From Symbiodinium natans (Eukaryota; Sar; Dinophyceae; Suessiales; Symbiodiniaceae): 62,500 bases of DNA. The stretch is taken from NCBI GenBank assembly GCA_905221605.1, contig CAJNDS010000682.1:1-62500 (forward strand). Direction: 5' to 3'. Of the stretch, positions 38,783-49,218 are shown piece after piece. Position numbers and translations under genes: made by a program. The notes below the pieces were generated by a model. That model saw only the letters and a list, made by a program, of their open reading frames with translations. It did no database searches and was not told the DNA's origin. Within the stretch, counting starts at the first letter, position 1, and each line of letters opens with the position of its first letter.

Positions 38783-40162
38783 TGTAAACAATAGTAAGGG
38801 ACCATACTAAGGGCCCATGGTTCCGACCGTAGACTAGACAGTCCAAAGAACAGAGTGTACCCTAAACCCTAAACCCCAAACCGAAACCCTAAACCCTAAA
38901 CCCGACAGTCCAATGAACCGCGTGTCGGTTAAGGGTGGCCGGGGCTGCGTAAAACGCTCTTGGGCACGGATATCGAGCCAAGGCTTTGGGTTTAGAGTTT
39001 AGGGTTTCGGGTCCGAATTTCATGATGCGATAAGTCTCTTCTCAACCCTCTTAAACACCATCCAACGATTCTCAACGGTACTGCTGGGTCCTCGTTAGTT
39101 CTAGCAGACATCCGAAAGCCCCAGAAAACCTGAATAACCAAAGCTCAACCCTCCAGTTCTCGAGCAGTTTAGGGTTTAGGGTTAGGGATCAAGCAGAAGC
39201 CCTAGAGCCGAAACGAATAGAATCCTCACCAAAAACCCCTCAAACCTGCACCCTGCCATCAAACCATCAAAGGTGCGTGCCCCCCGGTCAACCTCCCCTG
39301 ACAGCCTGAAAGGGTTTAGGGTACCTCCCAAGATTCGCTACTCTTCTACGGGTTTAGGGTTTCCTAGATCCTTCAATATTGCTGGAAGCTTCCCCCCCCC
39401 CCCCCCCCCCCCACCCCCAACAGTCTTTTCCAAAGGACGGATGTAGGCCCTAAACCCTAAACCCTCAACCCTAACCCCTAAACCTTGAAACCCTAAACCC
39501 TAAACCCTAAACCCTAGACAATGTTGGGACACCATGTCCCGGAAACAGCTCTGAAGCCTAGTCCCTGAACCTGAAACCCTAAACTAGGATGGCCCTTAAA
39601 CCACTCGGAAACATATTCCTTAATATGATCCTCTTAAACCCAAAAGGGGAGAATGTAACATGCTTTAAGGGCCTACCTACTAAACCCTAAACCCTAAACC
39701 CGAAACCCTAAACCATCTTACGATGACTAAAGCAGCTCCTGGACTTCTTGCGCGAGCTCTTCGCTGTCTTGGACTTGGTCCTGGCGGTGTCGGGATGTAG
39801 TGTGCAGGGTTTTGCCAAAAGTTTAGGGTTTAGGGTTTAGGGTTTAGGGTTCAGGGTTCAGGGCGCTGCGACCAAACAAGTTAGAGTTTAGGGCTGAAAC
39901 AAGTTTAGGGCTTAGGGCTCTGAAAGGTTTAGAGTTGAAAAGGCTAAGGTATGTAACCCTAAACTTGGGGGTTTGGGGTAAAAGAGGTTGGGGTTTAGGG
40001 TTTAGGGTTTAGGATTTAGGGTTTAGGGTTTAGGGCTTGGGGCTTAGGGTTTAGGGTTTTTGGGGTTGCTGACTCGACTACGCTGTTGGGCCAAGGCTTG
40101 CGATGGGCGGCCATGCTTGTGCTCGAAATCTTGTGATCATCGTCGCTTTCCATGGATCTAAG
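38783..40162. other. Telomere-like mosaic
   Basis: CCCTAAA/CCGAAA at 38860-38905, C20 tract at 39393-39414, and CCCTAAA runs at 39447-39515 and 39680-39715. TTTAGGG arrays at 39820-39865 and 39990-40060. A duplicated phrase gacagtccaa[ag]gaac[ac]g[ac]gtgt lies at 38837 and 38908. 39588-39680 is a copy of the dispersed repeat seen at 28840 and 32150. No gene. Confidence 0.6.
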
Positions 40163-40342
40163 GACCATGTAAGAAGATATGAAGTAGGGTGTTTCTTTTT
40201 CGGATCGCAAGAGGAACACCAAAAAACAATATATATATATATATGTATATACACACCCTCACCAACTTATATAAGGAACCCTATATGCACCCACCAACAA
40301 CTAATAGCAGAAATATAAACCCCAGCTTCATATGGTCTATGA
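40163..40342. mobile_element. MITE-like family 3 copy
   Basis: Inverted ends GGACCATGTAAGAAGATATG AAGTAGGG and the complement of CCAGCTTCATATGGTCTATG. The interior has (TA)n and two caccaac… words like the 30376 copy. The 40103-40398 open frames fall in it and are not genes. Confidence 0.7.
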
Positions 40343-40513
40343 GGACATCCTGCGTTGGCCGCCGATGCCCATCCTGCTTCGGAATCATGAAACCCTAAAC
40401 CCGAAACCCTAAACCCTGAACCCAGAACCCCAAACCCTAAACCCGAAACCCTAAACCCGAATGCGTTGCAGTGGTTGGCGTGGGTGGCGAAGGAGCCGCA
40501 GAGGTAAAAGTAT
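40343..40513. other. CCCTAAA/CCCGAAA words and short GC-rich snippet
   Basis: Telomere-like run at 40390-40460, then a unique piece to the next inverted-repeat element. Confidence 0.6.
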
Positions 40514-40678
40514 CATGGGTTTCCCCTACTATCTCCCCTCTACCCTAACCCCATAATGAAGGCGATTTAGGGATGAGGCTATCTAGGGATTATTAATTAA
40601 GCCTAATTTGGGTTATTTAAGGGGGGAACCTAGGCGGGGTTGCATGGAGGGGGAGCAGGCGAACCCAAGTAAGAGCAG
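40514..40678. mobile_element. MITE-like family 5 copy
   Basis: Ends CATGGGTTTCCCCTACTA and the diverged complement near GGGGGAGCAGGCGAACCCA. Relative of 31973-32093, with a different interior. Confidence 0.6.
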
Positions 40679-42424
40679 CATGCGTGGATTGACTGGTATG
40701 AGCGGACAGACTGCCGCGTCTCCAACAGCCAAGTGCCTCGCAGGTGTAAACTGCAAATCCCGTGCGACCTGGCCCTAAACCCTAAAGCCTAAACCCTAAA
40801 CCCTCCTAAACCCTAAACCCTAAACACTAAAACCCTAAACCCTAGCCCCGCTTCGGACCCTCTGCAAGCCAGCTGTACCACAGTGCAGCTGGTGCTGGAA
40901 AATACCCGTCCGTCGCGGGCACGTAGGGATGGTAAGGAATGCCTAAACCCTAAACCCGAAACCTTAAACCCTAAACTCTAAACCCAAACCCTTAAACCCC
41001 AAATAAACCCTGCACCAAACATCAGCACAGAACGAAAGCCCTATACAGCCCGAGAAACTCAACTCGGACTGAAATCCTAACCCTAAGGCTCTTTTTTGGG
41101 GTTCTTTTGGGCCATAGGCCTTCTTATACAAGGTTGTTGGGCTATTTTGGGCGTAAGGGTTTAGGGTTTCGTCCGAAAAAGCTTCATGAACAAAGCGCCC
41201 CTCAGGGCGTAGGGGCCCCTACAATCGGCGTGGGGTTCAGGGCCGTCGGGTTTGGGGTTTAGGGTGTAGGGTTTAGGGTTTAGGGTTTAGGGGTACGGTA
41301 ACTGGGGTTGTACGTAGGGTAACCTACTTCTGGCGATGACCTGTTTAGGATGTCTTAGAATCCTCTTGACAACCAACGGTTGAACATGCTGGTAATCCGT
41401 GCACTCCAATCCCTACATACTTCTGGATGTAGGGTTAAACCCTAAACCTCAAACCGCACAAGGCCTAAACAACCAAACCTTAAACCCTAAACCCCAAACC
41501 CTAAACCCCAAACCCTAAACTCCCTAAACCCTCAACCCTAAACCCCAAACCCTAACCCTGAGATTGTGCGCCCATGGCCTTCATGTTCTGGAGCTGTGCC
41601 CTCGGCTGCGTCATGGAAACTCTGAACCCAAGACCCTGCGCCTCGAAGCCTTGGGGGGTTCAGGGTTAAGGGTTTAGGGTTCAGGGTTTAGGGTTAGGAT
41701 TTAGGGTTTAGGGTTCAGCATCTTAAGGCCAAGCAGTCACTAGTCCAGCAGCTCGTCAAGTGTTGGACACATACCCACCCGCCCACAGAATCCGATAACA
41801 TTCAGAAAACATAAGTCCCCCAACCCTGGACTACGACCCTAAACCCTAAACCCTAAACCCTGAACCCTAAACCCTAAACCCTAAACCCTAAACCCAAAAC
41901 CCTAAACCCTAAACCCTAAACCCTAAACCCGAAACCCTAAACCCTAAACCCTAACCCTAAACTTATACTCAGTGCACATGAAGGCTCAGCTACAACCCCC
42001 ACATTTCATGGGATTCTACCTTGGACCCATCAGGTTGTACCCTTGGGTTTGGTGACCCTTCGCAAAGATCCCCTAAGGGAACATAAGGGCCATCTTAGCA
42101 GTATACTAAGGGGAACTCTTAGGGGTACCCCGAAACCCTAAACTCTAAACATCCTTGGGGGTCCAAGTATCCCTAGACCCTAAACCCTAAACCCTAACTC
42201 CCTTGAATATTACTCCCTTGCCCCGAAAGCCCCGCGGGCCCGGCTAGTGTACTTCTCTGTTCGGTCCAGGGGGGGGGTTTCATCTCAAGAAGTCCCCCCT
42301 AAACCCCAAACCCTAAACCGCCCTTTGGATGTTTAAAGTTTAGGGTTTAGGGTTTAGGGTTTAGGGTTTAGGGTTTAGGGTTTAGGGCTACCCCTAAGAG
42401 CCCTAAAGCCTCAACCCGAAAGAC
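40679..42424. other. Telomere-like mosaic
   Basis: CCCTAAA runs at 40770-40845, 40945-41010, 41440-41555, 41835-41965 and 42175-42200. TTTAGGG at 41250-41295, 41660-41715 and 42338-42388. A TAAGGGGA-type inverted phrase lies at 42068-42145 (cccctaagggaac … aaggggaactcttagggg). No gene. Confidence 0.6.
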
Positions 42425-42525
42425 GAGGCACTCCAGGGCTGCGCAGCGCCGGCGGCTGCGCTCTGCTTCCACGGCGGCCTCCTGCAACTGCAGCCGAAAG
42501 ACATGTCCAGATCCAGAGAATTCCG
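42425..42525 (-). pseudogene. Captured coding-like snippet between telomere-type arrays
   Basis: The minus strand is open, reading GHVFRLQLQEAAVEAERSRR then RCAALECLVF, a helical, Ala/Glu/Arg-rich stretch. TTTAGGG arrays lie on both sides (42338-42388 and 42526-42575). Not recognised. Confidence 0.4.
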
Positions 42526-42575
42526 GGTTTAGGGTTTAGGGTTTAGGGTTTAGGGTTTAGGGTTTAGGGTTTGGG
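42526..42575. repeat. Interstitial telomere-type array (TTTAGGG)n
   Basis: Seven units in G-rich orientation. Confidence 0.93.
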
Positions 42576-42683
42576 GCTCCGGGTTTAGGGTTTTAGAGCT
42601 TCAGGGTTTTAATGCTTTAGGGCTTTAGCCTTAGGGAGAATAGGGTTTACTGCTTGAAAGTATTCTAGCTTAGGGATGTGGCC

Positions 42684-42985
42684 AAACCCCAAAACCCCAA
42701 ACCCCAAAACCCCAAACCCCCAGCCCCTAAACCCCTAAACCCCTAAACCCCTAAACCCCTAAACCCCAAAACCCCAAAACCCCAAAACCCCAAAACCCCA
42801 AAACCCCAAAACCCCAAAACCCCAACACCCCAACACCCCAAAACCCCAAAACCCCAAAACCCCAAAACCCCAAAACCCCAAAACCCCAAAACCCCAAAAC
42901 CCCAAAACCCCAAAACCCCAAAACCCCAAAACCCCAAAACCCCAAAACCCCAAAACCCCAAAACCCCAAAACCCCAAAACCCCTA
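42684..42985. repeat. Array of (CCCCAAAA)n, hypotrich-type telomere sequence
   Basis: After CCCCAAAA/CCCCTAAA lead-in units, an almost perfect 8-bp CCCCAAAA array runs from about 42765 to 42981 (about 27 units, two of them CCCCAACA). TTTTGGGG is the telomere repeat of Oxytricha/Euplotes-type ciliates. Here it sits inside CCCTAAA-type DNA and flows back into CCCTAAA at 42983. The three staggered Gly/Phe/Trp/Leu/Val open frames on the minus strand are its translation. Confidence 0.95.
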
Positions 42986-43285
42986 AACCCTAACCCTAAA
43001 CTCCTAAACCCTAAACCCTACACCCTAGACCCTAGACCCTAAACCCTAAACCCTAAACCCTGAACCCTAAACCCTAAAACCTAAACCCTAAACCCTTAAA
43101 CCCTAAACCCCAAACCCCAAACCCCAAACCCTAAACCCTAAACCCCTAAACCCTAAACCCGAAACCCTCAGTCTAAACCCTACACCCTAGACCCTAGACC
43201 CTAAACCCCTAAACCCTAAACCCCTAAACCCTAAACCATAAACCCTTAAACCCTAAAACCCTAAACCCTAAACCCTAAACCCTCA
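42986..43285. repeat. Mixed CCCTAAA / CCCTAGA / CCCCAAA array
   Basis: About 40 telomere-like units of several kinds. The segment 43008-43090 is partly duplicated at 43174-43265 (same order: CTACACCCTAGACCCTAGACCC, then CCCTAAA types), so the array grew by segmental duplication. Confidence 0.85.
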
Positions 43286-43674
43286 GTCGTGGTGCCTCGG
43301 CATGCTGGGCGGCCGCGTCCCGCGCCGCTGCCGTGGCAGCTCGACCCTCAGCCTAACATCTTTGAGAGGAACATCGGGTTTAGAATTCAAATTTAGGTTT
43401 CAGGATTCAGGGTTTGATATAGCTTTTGTATTTCTTGCTGAAGGTTTTAGGGCTGTGCATAGTTGCTTTGTTTTGCTTTTGTTTTTCGCCTTTGGGGGGG
43501 TAAGGTTGAGGGTTTTCTTGTTTTGCTCTTCAGGTTCGCTAGCGTTTATACAAGGCTTTTAGCCTTTAGGATTGTAGGCTTACGGTGTTTGGGTTTTAGC
43601 CTTTTTTCCCAAAAACTTAAACCTTAAACCCAATTTGAAGTTCAGCTTAACAGCTTCGGCAGAAGCGGCTTTAG
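43286..43674. other. Unique T/G-rich block, no supported gene
   Basis: The 43302-43562 + frame (86 codons) has no motif. Degenerate TTTAGG words lie at 43380-43440 and 43555-43600. Confidence 0.4.
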
Positions 43675-43750
43675 CTAGACCCAGGAGTAGCCGCGGAATA
43701 AGGTGCGCTCACTTTTTGGTTTCAAGGGGGACCTTATACGGGAAGCCTAG
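43675..43750. mobile_element. MITE-like family 2, deleted copy
   Basis: The left end CTAGACCCAGGAGTA is intact. The core is shortened (actttttggtttcaagggg, ttatacgggaa) and ends at CCTAG. Confidence 0.65.
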
Positions 43751-44638
43751 TTTATGCGGGTTTTAGGGCTTTTTTGGGGGGCTTTAGGGTTCTTATGGCT
43801 TCGTTTTTGATGTTTGTGTTTAGTTTAGGGGTTTCAGGGTTTAGAGCTTAACCCTAGCCATGTGTTTTGGGAGCAATGCCCAAAGAGCTGATTTGGGTGG
43901 GTGGAAGCGCACCCAAGGGCCTAAAAAGGGTTGGGTGGCTCCTGAAGAGCAACATCATGAAGTGGAGGATTCCTCCCGAAACCCCATTAGGGTTCAGGGT
44001 CTAAGGTTTAGGAAAACGTACATCGCAACCGACGAGACTTTGTCTCCCACGGAGAGAACCTACCCTAAACCCTAAACCCTGAAGGATTCCTAAAGCTTAC
44101 TAAAGCTTACGACCCTGAGCCCGAACTTCCCAGTCCCCACCTTCATCCCCCAAACCTCAAACCCCCACGCCCTGCACCCTGGACCTTAAAATGCCTAAAC
44201 CCTAAACCCTAAACCCTAAACCCTAAACCCTAAACCCTAAACCCTAAACCCTAAACCCTAAACCCTAATCAACCCTGAACCCCCCCCCCCACCTGACAAG
44301 AAAACTCCAGGGTGCCTCCGCCGACGCCTGAAGACGTTCTGCCTCCTGCCTGCCCCGGACCGGGTTTAGGGTTTAGGGTTTGGGGTTTAGGGTTTGAGGT
44401 TTGGGGTTTAGGGTTTCGGGTTTAGGGTTTGGGGTATGGGGTTCGGGGTTTGGGGTTTAGGGTTCAGGGTTTAGGGTTTGGGGTGGGTAGGGTTCAGGGT
44501 TTAGGGTTTGGGGTGGGGGGTTTAGGGTTTAGGGCACCTGCCTTGTCAGGTACCCCTTCAAGGTCTGCCAGAACAAACGCCCAAGTTGGCCCGAAACCCT
44601 AAACCCTAAACCCTACACCCTAACCCCTACAAAGGCTC
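43751..44638. other. Unique and telomere-like DNA
   Basis: 44184-44270 is a CCCTAAA array (about 12 units). 44360-44540 is TTTAGGG/TTTGGGG variants with a duplicated 35-bp phrase (ggttcagggtttagggtttggggtggg twice). The + frame at 43860-44075 lacks motifs. Confidence 0.6.
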
Positions 44639-44753
44639 CTTAGTTGCTGAGTTCATAAGCCCCCCAAAAGTCTACACTTTCAGTTCTATTATAGGGGGTT
44701 ATAGTATCCCCAAAAACGTAAAGTGTGCTCAGTCAGCTACTAAGATTATAAGG
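44639..44753. mobile_element. Inverted-repeat element
   Basis: Ends CTTAGTTGCTGAGT and CTCAGTCAGCTACTAAG, plus inner ctacactttcag / cgtaaagtgtg and a central ataggggg/tcccc pairing. MITE-like, single copy seen. Confidence 0.65.
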
Positions 44754-45386
44754 GTTTGGGATGGATTCGTTTTATGCAGGTTTAGGGTGTAGGGTCTAGG
44801 GTATATGGTTTAGGGTTAGCCTACTGGCTCTTAGTAGGGAATGTGCGCATTTGGTACCTTATCTCCTCAGGTTTGAATAACCTCTAAGTTTTTTTGATCC
44901 AGCTAGGGTGGAGGTTTCTTCAGGGGACTATAGACAACCCACGCAGCACACAACCCCACATACAGACCCTGCTAGAGGCTGCAACCCTGAAACCTTGAAG
45001 CCTAACCAAGTACCTCAAGCCTGAACTCTCTGCGAGCCTTGAAGCCCTAAGGGGCCCTAAAGGCCCTAACACCTAAAAACCCAAAAAACCCAAAACCCTA
45101 AAACCCTAAAACCCTAAAACCCTAAAACCCTATAACCCTATAACCCTATAACCCTAAAACCCTAAAACCCTAAAAACCCTAAACGCCCTATGCCAAAGGC
45201 CTGGCCTATCTGCCTTGCGCCCGGCACGCTGGTCGAAGAGGTGAGCCCCCAGCTCACCCACCAGCAGCACCAGAAATCCTTAATGGGTTTAGGGTGAAGG
45301 GCTTGGGGTTTCGGGTTTCGTGTTTAGGGATAAAAATCCTCGAATAGCAGAGGGGCTTTACACTTGTGGATTCTTTTTGGTTTCTG
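44754..45386. other. Unique DNA and CCCTAAAA / CCCTATAA words
   Basis: 45060-45185 is an 8-bp (CCCTAAAA)n array with four CCCTATAA units in the middle. 44760-45055 and 45190-45385 are unique with no gene. Confidence 0.6.
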
Positions 45387-45470
45387 CGCGCGCGCGCGCG
45401 CGCGCGGGTGTGTGTGTGTGTGTGTGTGTGTTTCTTTGTTTTTTTTTTTTTGGGGGGGGGGCTTTCGTTT
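45387..45470. repeat. (GC)n(GT)n then T12G9
   Basis: About ten CG dinucleotides pass into about eleven GT dinucleotides, then T-rich and G-run homopolymers. Alternating purine-pyrimidine of this kind is Z-DNA-prone. Local Arg/Ala and His/Thr frames are artefacts. Confidence 0.9.
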
Positions 45471-45898
45471 GGTGGATTTTGGGGGGCTTTCGTTTGGTGG
45501 ATTTTCCACCAAAGGCTCATGAAGGTTTAGGGGTCTAGGGGCTCAGGGCTTTTGGGGTTTAGGGTTTAGGGTTTGAGAGGGTTTTCTGTGTTTAGGGCTT
45601 GGGCCCCACACCCCGAAAAATGTGGGCTGAGATTTTTTTGGATTGTGGTTAGGGTAAAAACTTAGGGGTGGTTCCCCCCTGGGGTTTCGGCAAGTAAACT
45701 CATAAGCGATGCCTTCCGGATGGTTGGATCGTTGTGGGTTTTGCCCGGCCATGGGAGTTTGAATGGAACGTCTCTTTAGAGGCTGAAACCCAACAGTATG
45801 CGCGGTTGGGAATAACTAACAGTCAAAAACCCTAAACCCCGAACACTGAACCCTGAACCCTAAACCCTAAACCCTAAACACTGAACCCAAAACCCCAA
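45471..45898. other. Duplicated 33-bp phrase, telomere-like words, unique DNA
   Basis: tttggggggctttcgtttggtggatttt is repeated in tandem at about 45457-45505. 45550-45600 is TTTAGGG. 45600-45800 is unique. CCCTAAA/CCCTGAA at 45830-45895. Confidence 0.6.
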
Positions 45899-45973
45899 GA
45901 TGCTGAGGCCAACGCCGACTTCATCGCTCAACACGCCACTGCTGTCTTGGCGGAGGATGGTGCGCAACAGTGA
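45899..45973 (+). pseudogene. Captured coding-like snippet with stop
   Basis: Twenty-four codons reading DAEANADFIAQHATAVLAED then GAQQ and TGA. GC-rich, adjacent to CCCTAAA-like repeats, with no start codon. Family not recognised. Confidence 0.3.
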
Positions 45974-47040
45974 GTTCTTCACCTTCAGGCTAAGGCTGAG
46001 GCCGAACTAGAAAAGGAGTTTAGGGTGTAGGGTTTAGGGTTTTGGGGGTTAGGGTTTAGGGTTTAGGGTTTAGGGCTTATGGGGTTTGGCTGGGAAATTC
46101 CTCCATGAACCCGCTCAAACCACCCTTAGTTGGTCTCAAGCCTGTTGATCTCGGGTCGGCCGGTCATCTCACCGTACTCCTCTCCCCCTAATTTTCACCA
46201 TCTTGACCCCTCAAATCACAAATTCGGGGAGGGGAGGGGTAATTCCACTAACCAAAAAATCATGTGTATGCATCTACATGTATATATATATATACACCGA
46301 AATTTATTGATTGATTTATTGATCCATTATACAAGCATAAAGACTTTATAACTCATAAAGACTTTATAACTCATATGAAGTGCCATTATCATGAACATGA
46401 GTTCGGAGCCACCTGTAAAGTGTTTTGGGCAAATGAGGCGGCGGCCGAATTAAAACTTCGACCGTAAATCACGAACCGTTGTAGGGTCTAGGGGGCCACA
46501 CCTTGACGATTGAACAGATCTTGAACCAGCGATGTGTTGTAAGGTACATCAGAAACCCCACAGAAATTATTACAGTTCTTGAGATCGTCGGTCTTTCCTC
46601 TCCATCGCTCAACGAGTGCCCTGCCTTTGTCCAAGGACAGGCCAGGGTGCCAGAAGCTTCCAGCTTTGTGTCCGGCTCTTTTTCGCCAGGACGTTTGGCC
46701 AAGCAGAACCCGGAAAACCTAAACCCTAAACCCTGAACCCTGACCCTAAACAGTCCCCGAACCCTGAACCCTGAACCCTAAACCCTGAACCCGAAACCCT
46801 AAACCCTAATTAACCCGAAGTTCCCAATGGAAACACTGAGGCCTCGAACCAGGCCTCGTAGCAAAATGGCTTGAGCCGTAACCATTTATTCCCTAAACCC
46901 TAGAACCTAAACAGAACCTAAACCCTAAGCCCTAAACCCTAAGCCCTTTTTTTGGGCGTTCATGTCGGATTTTCCAGCCCAAAGCGCTTACGCTCCACAG
47001 GTCCAACTGTCCTGCTCAAACTCCTGACTTCCCTAACACC
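45974..47040. other. Mostly unique DNA
   Basis: TTTAGGG run at 46020-46080. 46090-46700 is unique with a short (TA)n at 46280 and a 19-bp direct repeat (cataaagactttataactca, twice, at 46335-46374). The two opposing 77-codon frames at 46469-46736 have no motif. CCCTAAA/CCCTGAA words at 46718-46810. No gene supported. Confidence 0.5.
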
Positions 47041-47051
47041 CTACACGCAAG

Positions 47052-47063
47052 ATAGGTTAGGGT

Positions 47064-47144
<81 letters not shown>

Positions 47145-47148
47145 GGTT

Positions 47149-47208
<60 letters not shown>

Positions 47209-47222
47209 GGGAGGGTTGAGGG
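47052..47222. repeat. Variant array (TTGAGGG)n
   Basis: About 23 units of TTGAGGG with two slips. This is the same variant as (CCCTCAA)n at 14.2 kb, in the opposite orientation. The Pro-Ser-Thr-Leu-Asn-Pro-Gln frames on the minus strand are its translation. Confidence 0.95.
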
Positions 47223-47241
47223 CTTTTACGCAATCCCCATC

Positions 47242-47272
<31 letters not shown>

Positions 47273-47425
47273 AAAAACAACAACAACAAAACTTTGAACC
47301 ACTCCTGGCCATGCTAACCCGGAAGCTCCTGGCTCAATACCGGCCGCCTCCCCCCTGAGGCCCAAAGCACGACAAGCTGAGGCCAAGCGCAGGATGCGCT
47401 GAGGTTTCCAGTGGTTGGGATGCGA
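47223..47425. other. C/A homopolymer pair and unique snippet
   Basis: C21-22 at about 47240-47262, then A15 at 47263-47277 and (CAA)n. A unique GC-rich snippet follows at 47290-47425. Confidence 0.7.
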
Positions 47426-47510
47426 ACCCTAAACCCTAAACCCTAAACCCTAAACCCTAAACCCTAAACCCTAAACCCTAAACCCTAAAGGCCTAAACCC
47501 TAAACCCTAG
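47426..47510. repeat. Interstitial telomere-type array (CCCTAAA)n
   Basis: About 11 units with one inserted GGCCTAAA. Confidence 0.93.
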
Positions 47511-48349
47511 AGGGTTTCTAGGGGCTTTCGGGCTCAAGGGATTATAAAGGTTCAAATGGCCGAGTCGAGAAGTTGTCTACGCATCATAGCCTCCGCCTCT
47601 CGACTCCACCCCCCCCCCCCCCCCCCCCCTTTTAAGGTTTTTAGGTGATTAGGGTTTTAGGGATTTAGGGTCTTAGGGTTTGAGGGTCATAGGGTCTTCG
47701 GGTTTTTGGTAGGATTTTGGAGTTTTTGGGGTTTTAGGGGTTTAGGGCTTTAGGGTTTTCGGGTTTGCGGGTTTTAGGTAGGGCTTTACGGTTTTTAGGG
47801 GCTTCGGGTTTTGGGGTTTTAGGGTCTTCGGGTTTCAGGGTTGCACCCTAAACCCTAAACCCTAAACCCTAAACGTTGCACCTGAGCTTTCGACCTCGGT
47901 CTGAGATGCCTCTTTGACCCCTGAGGAGACGTGGCACGCCCAGCTCCACTTTGGCCGGGCCACCGACTTGCACAAACTTACAGCGGTTTAGGGTTTAGGG
48001 GTTAGGGTTTAGGGTTTAGGGTTTAGGGTTTAGGCGACTTGCACAAACTTACAGAACGCCCGCACGGCTCAACCCGCCAAAATACAGGAGCCTGTTTAGC
48101 CAGATTGGTACAGGGTTTGGGCGTTACGGGCCCGTTGCGGGTATGTTGGGTAGTCGATGCGCCAAAGATAATGAGGATGGTAGATAGTGGTCCAGCTCTT
48201 ATGGCTCCTGTATCCTGCAAGCGCGGCTCAGTAGGGGCACGATCTACAAGGGCCACCTCCTAGAGCCCAAATTCTAAACCCTAAACCCTAAACCCTAAAC
48301 CCTAAAACCCTAAACCCTAAACCCTAAATCCTAGAGCCCAAATCCTAAA
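47511..48349. other. Telomere-like words, C21 tract and inverted repeat
   Basis: Poly-C at 47609-47629. Degenerate TTTTAGGG/TTTTCGGG at 47630-47845. TTTAGGG at 47985-48033, and the phrase cgacttgcacaaacttacag is duplicated either side of it (47967 and 48034). An inverted pair ATACAGGAGCC (48083) / GGCTCCTGTAT (48202) bounds about 130 bp. CCCTAAA at 48275-48340. Confidence 0.6.
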
Positions 48350-48486
48350 CGGCTTCCGCGCGGATCTGCGAGCAGGTGCGCATCTTCCTCAGCCTGCTCC
48401 CGAGCCGCTTGCTCAGCCGCTTCGGCTTCCTTCTGCAACCGCTCCTCTTCCTCTTCCCGCGCGGCTTGGTCTTCGCACCAACCTTG
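48350..48486 (-). pseudogene. Captured coiled-coil coding snippet
   Basis: The minus strand is open for about 45 codons, reading GWCEDQAAREEEEERLQKEA then EAAEQAAREQAEEDAHLLAD. This is a charged Ala/Glu/Arg/Gln coiled coil. It is flanked by CCCTAAA (left) and TTTAGGG (right) arrays, with no start or stop. Such helices are common in many proteins, so no family call. Confidence 0.5.
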
Positions 48487-48625
48487 TATAGGGTTTGGGG
48501 TTTAGGGTTTAGGGTTTGGGGTTTAGGGTTTAGGGTTTAGGGTTTAGGGTTTAGGGTTTGGGGTTTAGGGTTTAGGGTTTAGGGTTTAGGGTTTGGGGTT
48601 TAGGGTTCAGGGTTCAGGGTTTCGG
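48487..48625. repeat. Interstitial telomere-type array (TTTAGGG/TTTGGGG)n
   Basis: About 19 units with TTTGGGG spaced regularly every third to sixth unit. Confidence 0.93.
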
Positions 48626-49004
48626 GGCGCGCGCTGGCTTTGTGGCTTACCTGGCCCCCAGTTGCCCACTGTTGTGGTGGAGGTGTACCTTGCAAGTAGG
48701 GGGATCCATACCCCTGAGATTCCTAGTGGGGTTGCTTTTCAAACCCGAACATCCCCCAGGCACATGGGGGTTACGAAAGCAAGGAACCCCTAAGATATGC
48801 TCCAAATACTAGGATTCCCTGAAACAGGGACCCCAATTTCGGAAAACACCACATGGGTTACGGGTTTAGGGTTTTGGGTTTAGGGTTTTTGGGTTCAACT
48901 TCTATCTGGAGGATGTAGTCAGGGCCGAATGGGCTTCCCTGCAAGGAGGTCGCACGTTCAACATGACGGCTTAGCCCACCCCCCCCCCCCCCCCCCGCTA
49001 ATTT
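48626..49004. other. Unique segment and C17 tract
   Basis: A possible diverged inverted-repeat element at 48690-48840. Poly-C at 48978-48996. No gene. Confidence 0.5.
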
Positions 49005-49218
49005 TCCCTAAGCCCTAAAGCCCTAAAGCCCTAAAGCCCCAAAGCCCCAAAGCCCCAAAGCCCCAAAGCCCCAAAGCCCCAAAGCCCCAAAGCCCCAAAG
49101 CCCCAAAGCCCCAAAGCCCCAAACCCCCAAACCCCCAAAGCCCTAAAGCCCTAAAGCCCTAAAGCCCTAAAGCCCTAAAGCCCTAAGCCCGAAGCCCCAA
49201 GCCCTCAGCCCTAAGCCC
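49005..49218. repeat. Variant array (CCCTAAAG)n / (CCCCAAAG)n
   Basis: An 8-bp unit in three homogeneous blocks: CCCTAAAG (about 3), CCCCAAAG (about 12), CCCTAAAG (about 6), then CCCTAAG. It resembles a telomere unit with an added G. Confidence 0.93.

Noticed and set aside
42743-42977. Three staggered 72-codon Gly/Phe/Trp/Val/Leu frames on the minus strand
   Set aside because: Translation of the CCCCAAAA array; no start context and pure 8-bp periodicity.
48080-48255. Possible small RNA gene (structured, inverted ends)
   Set aside because: No tRNA A/B boxes at the right spacing and no clear snRNA signature; only an 11-bp inverted repeat is certain.
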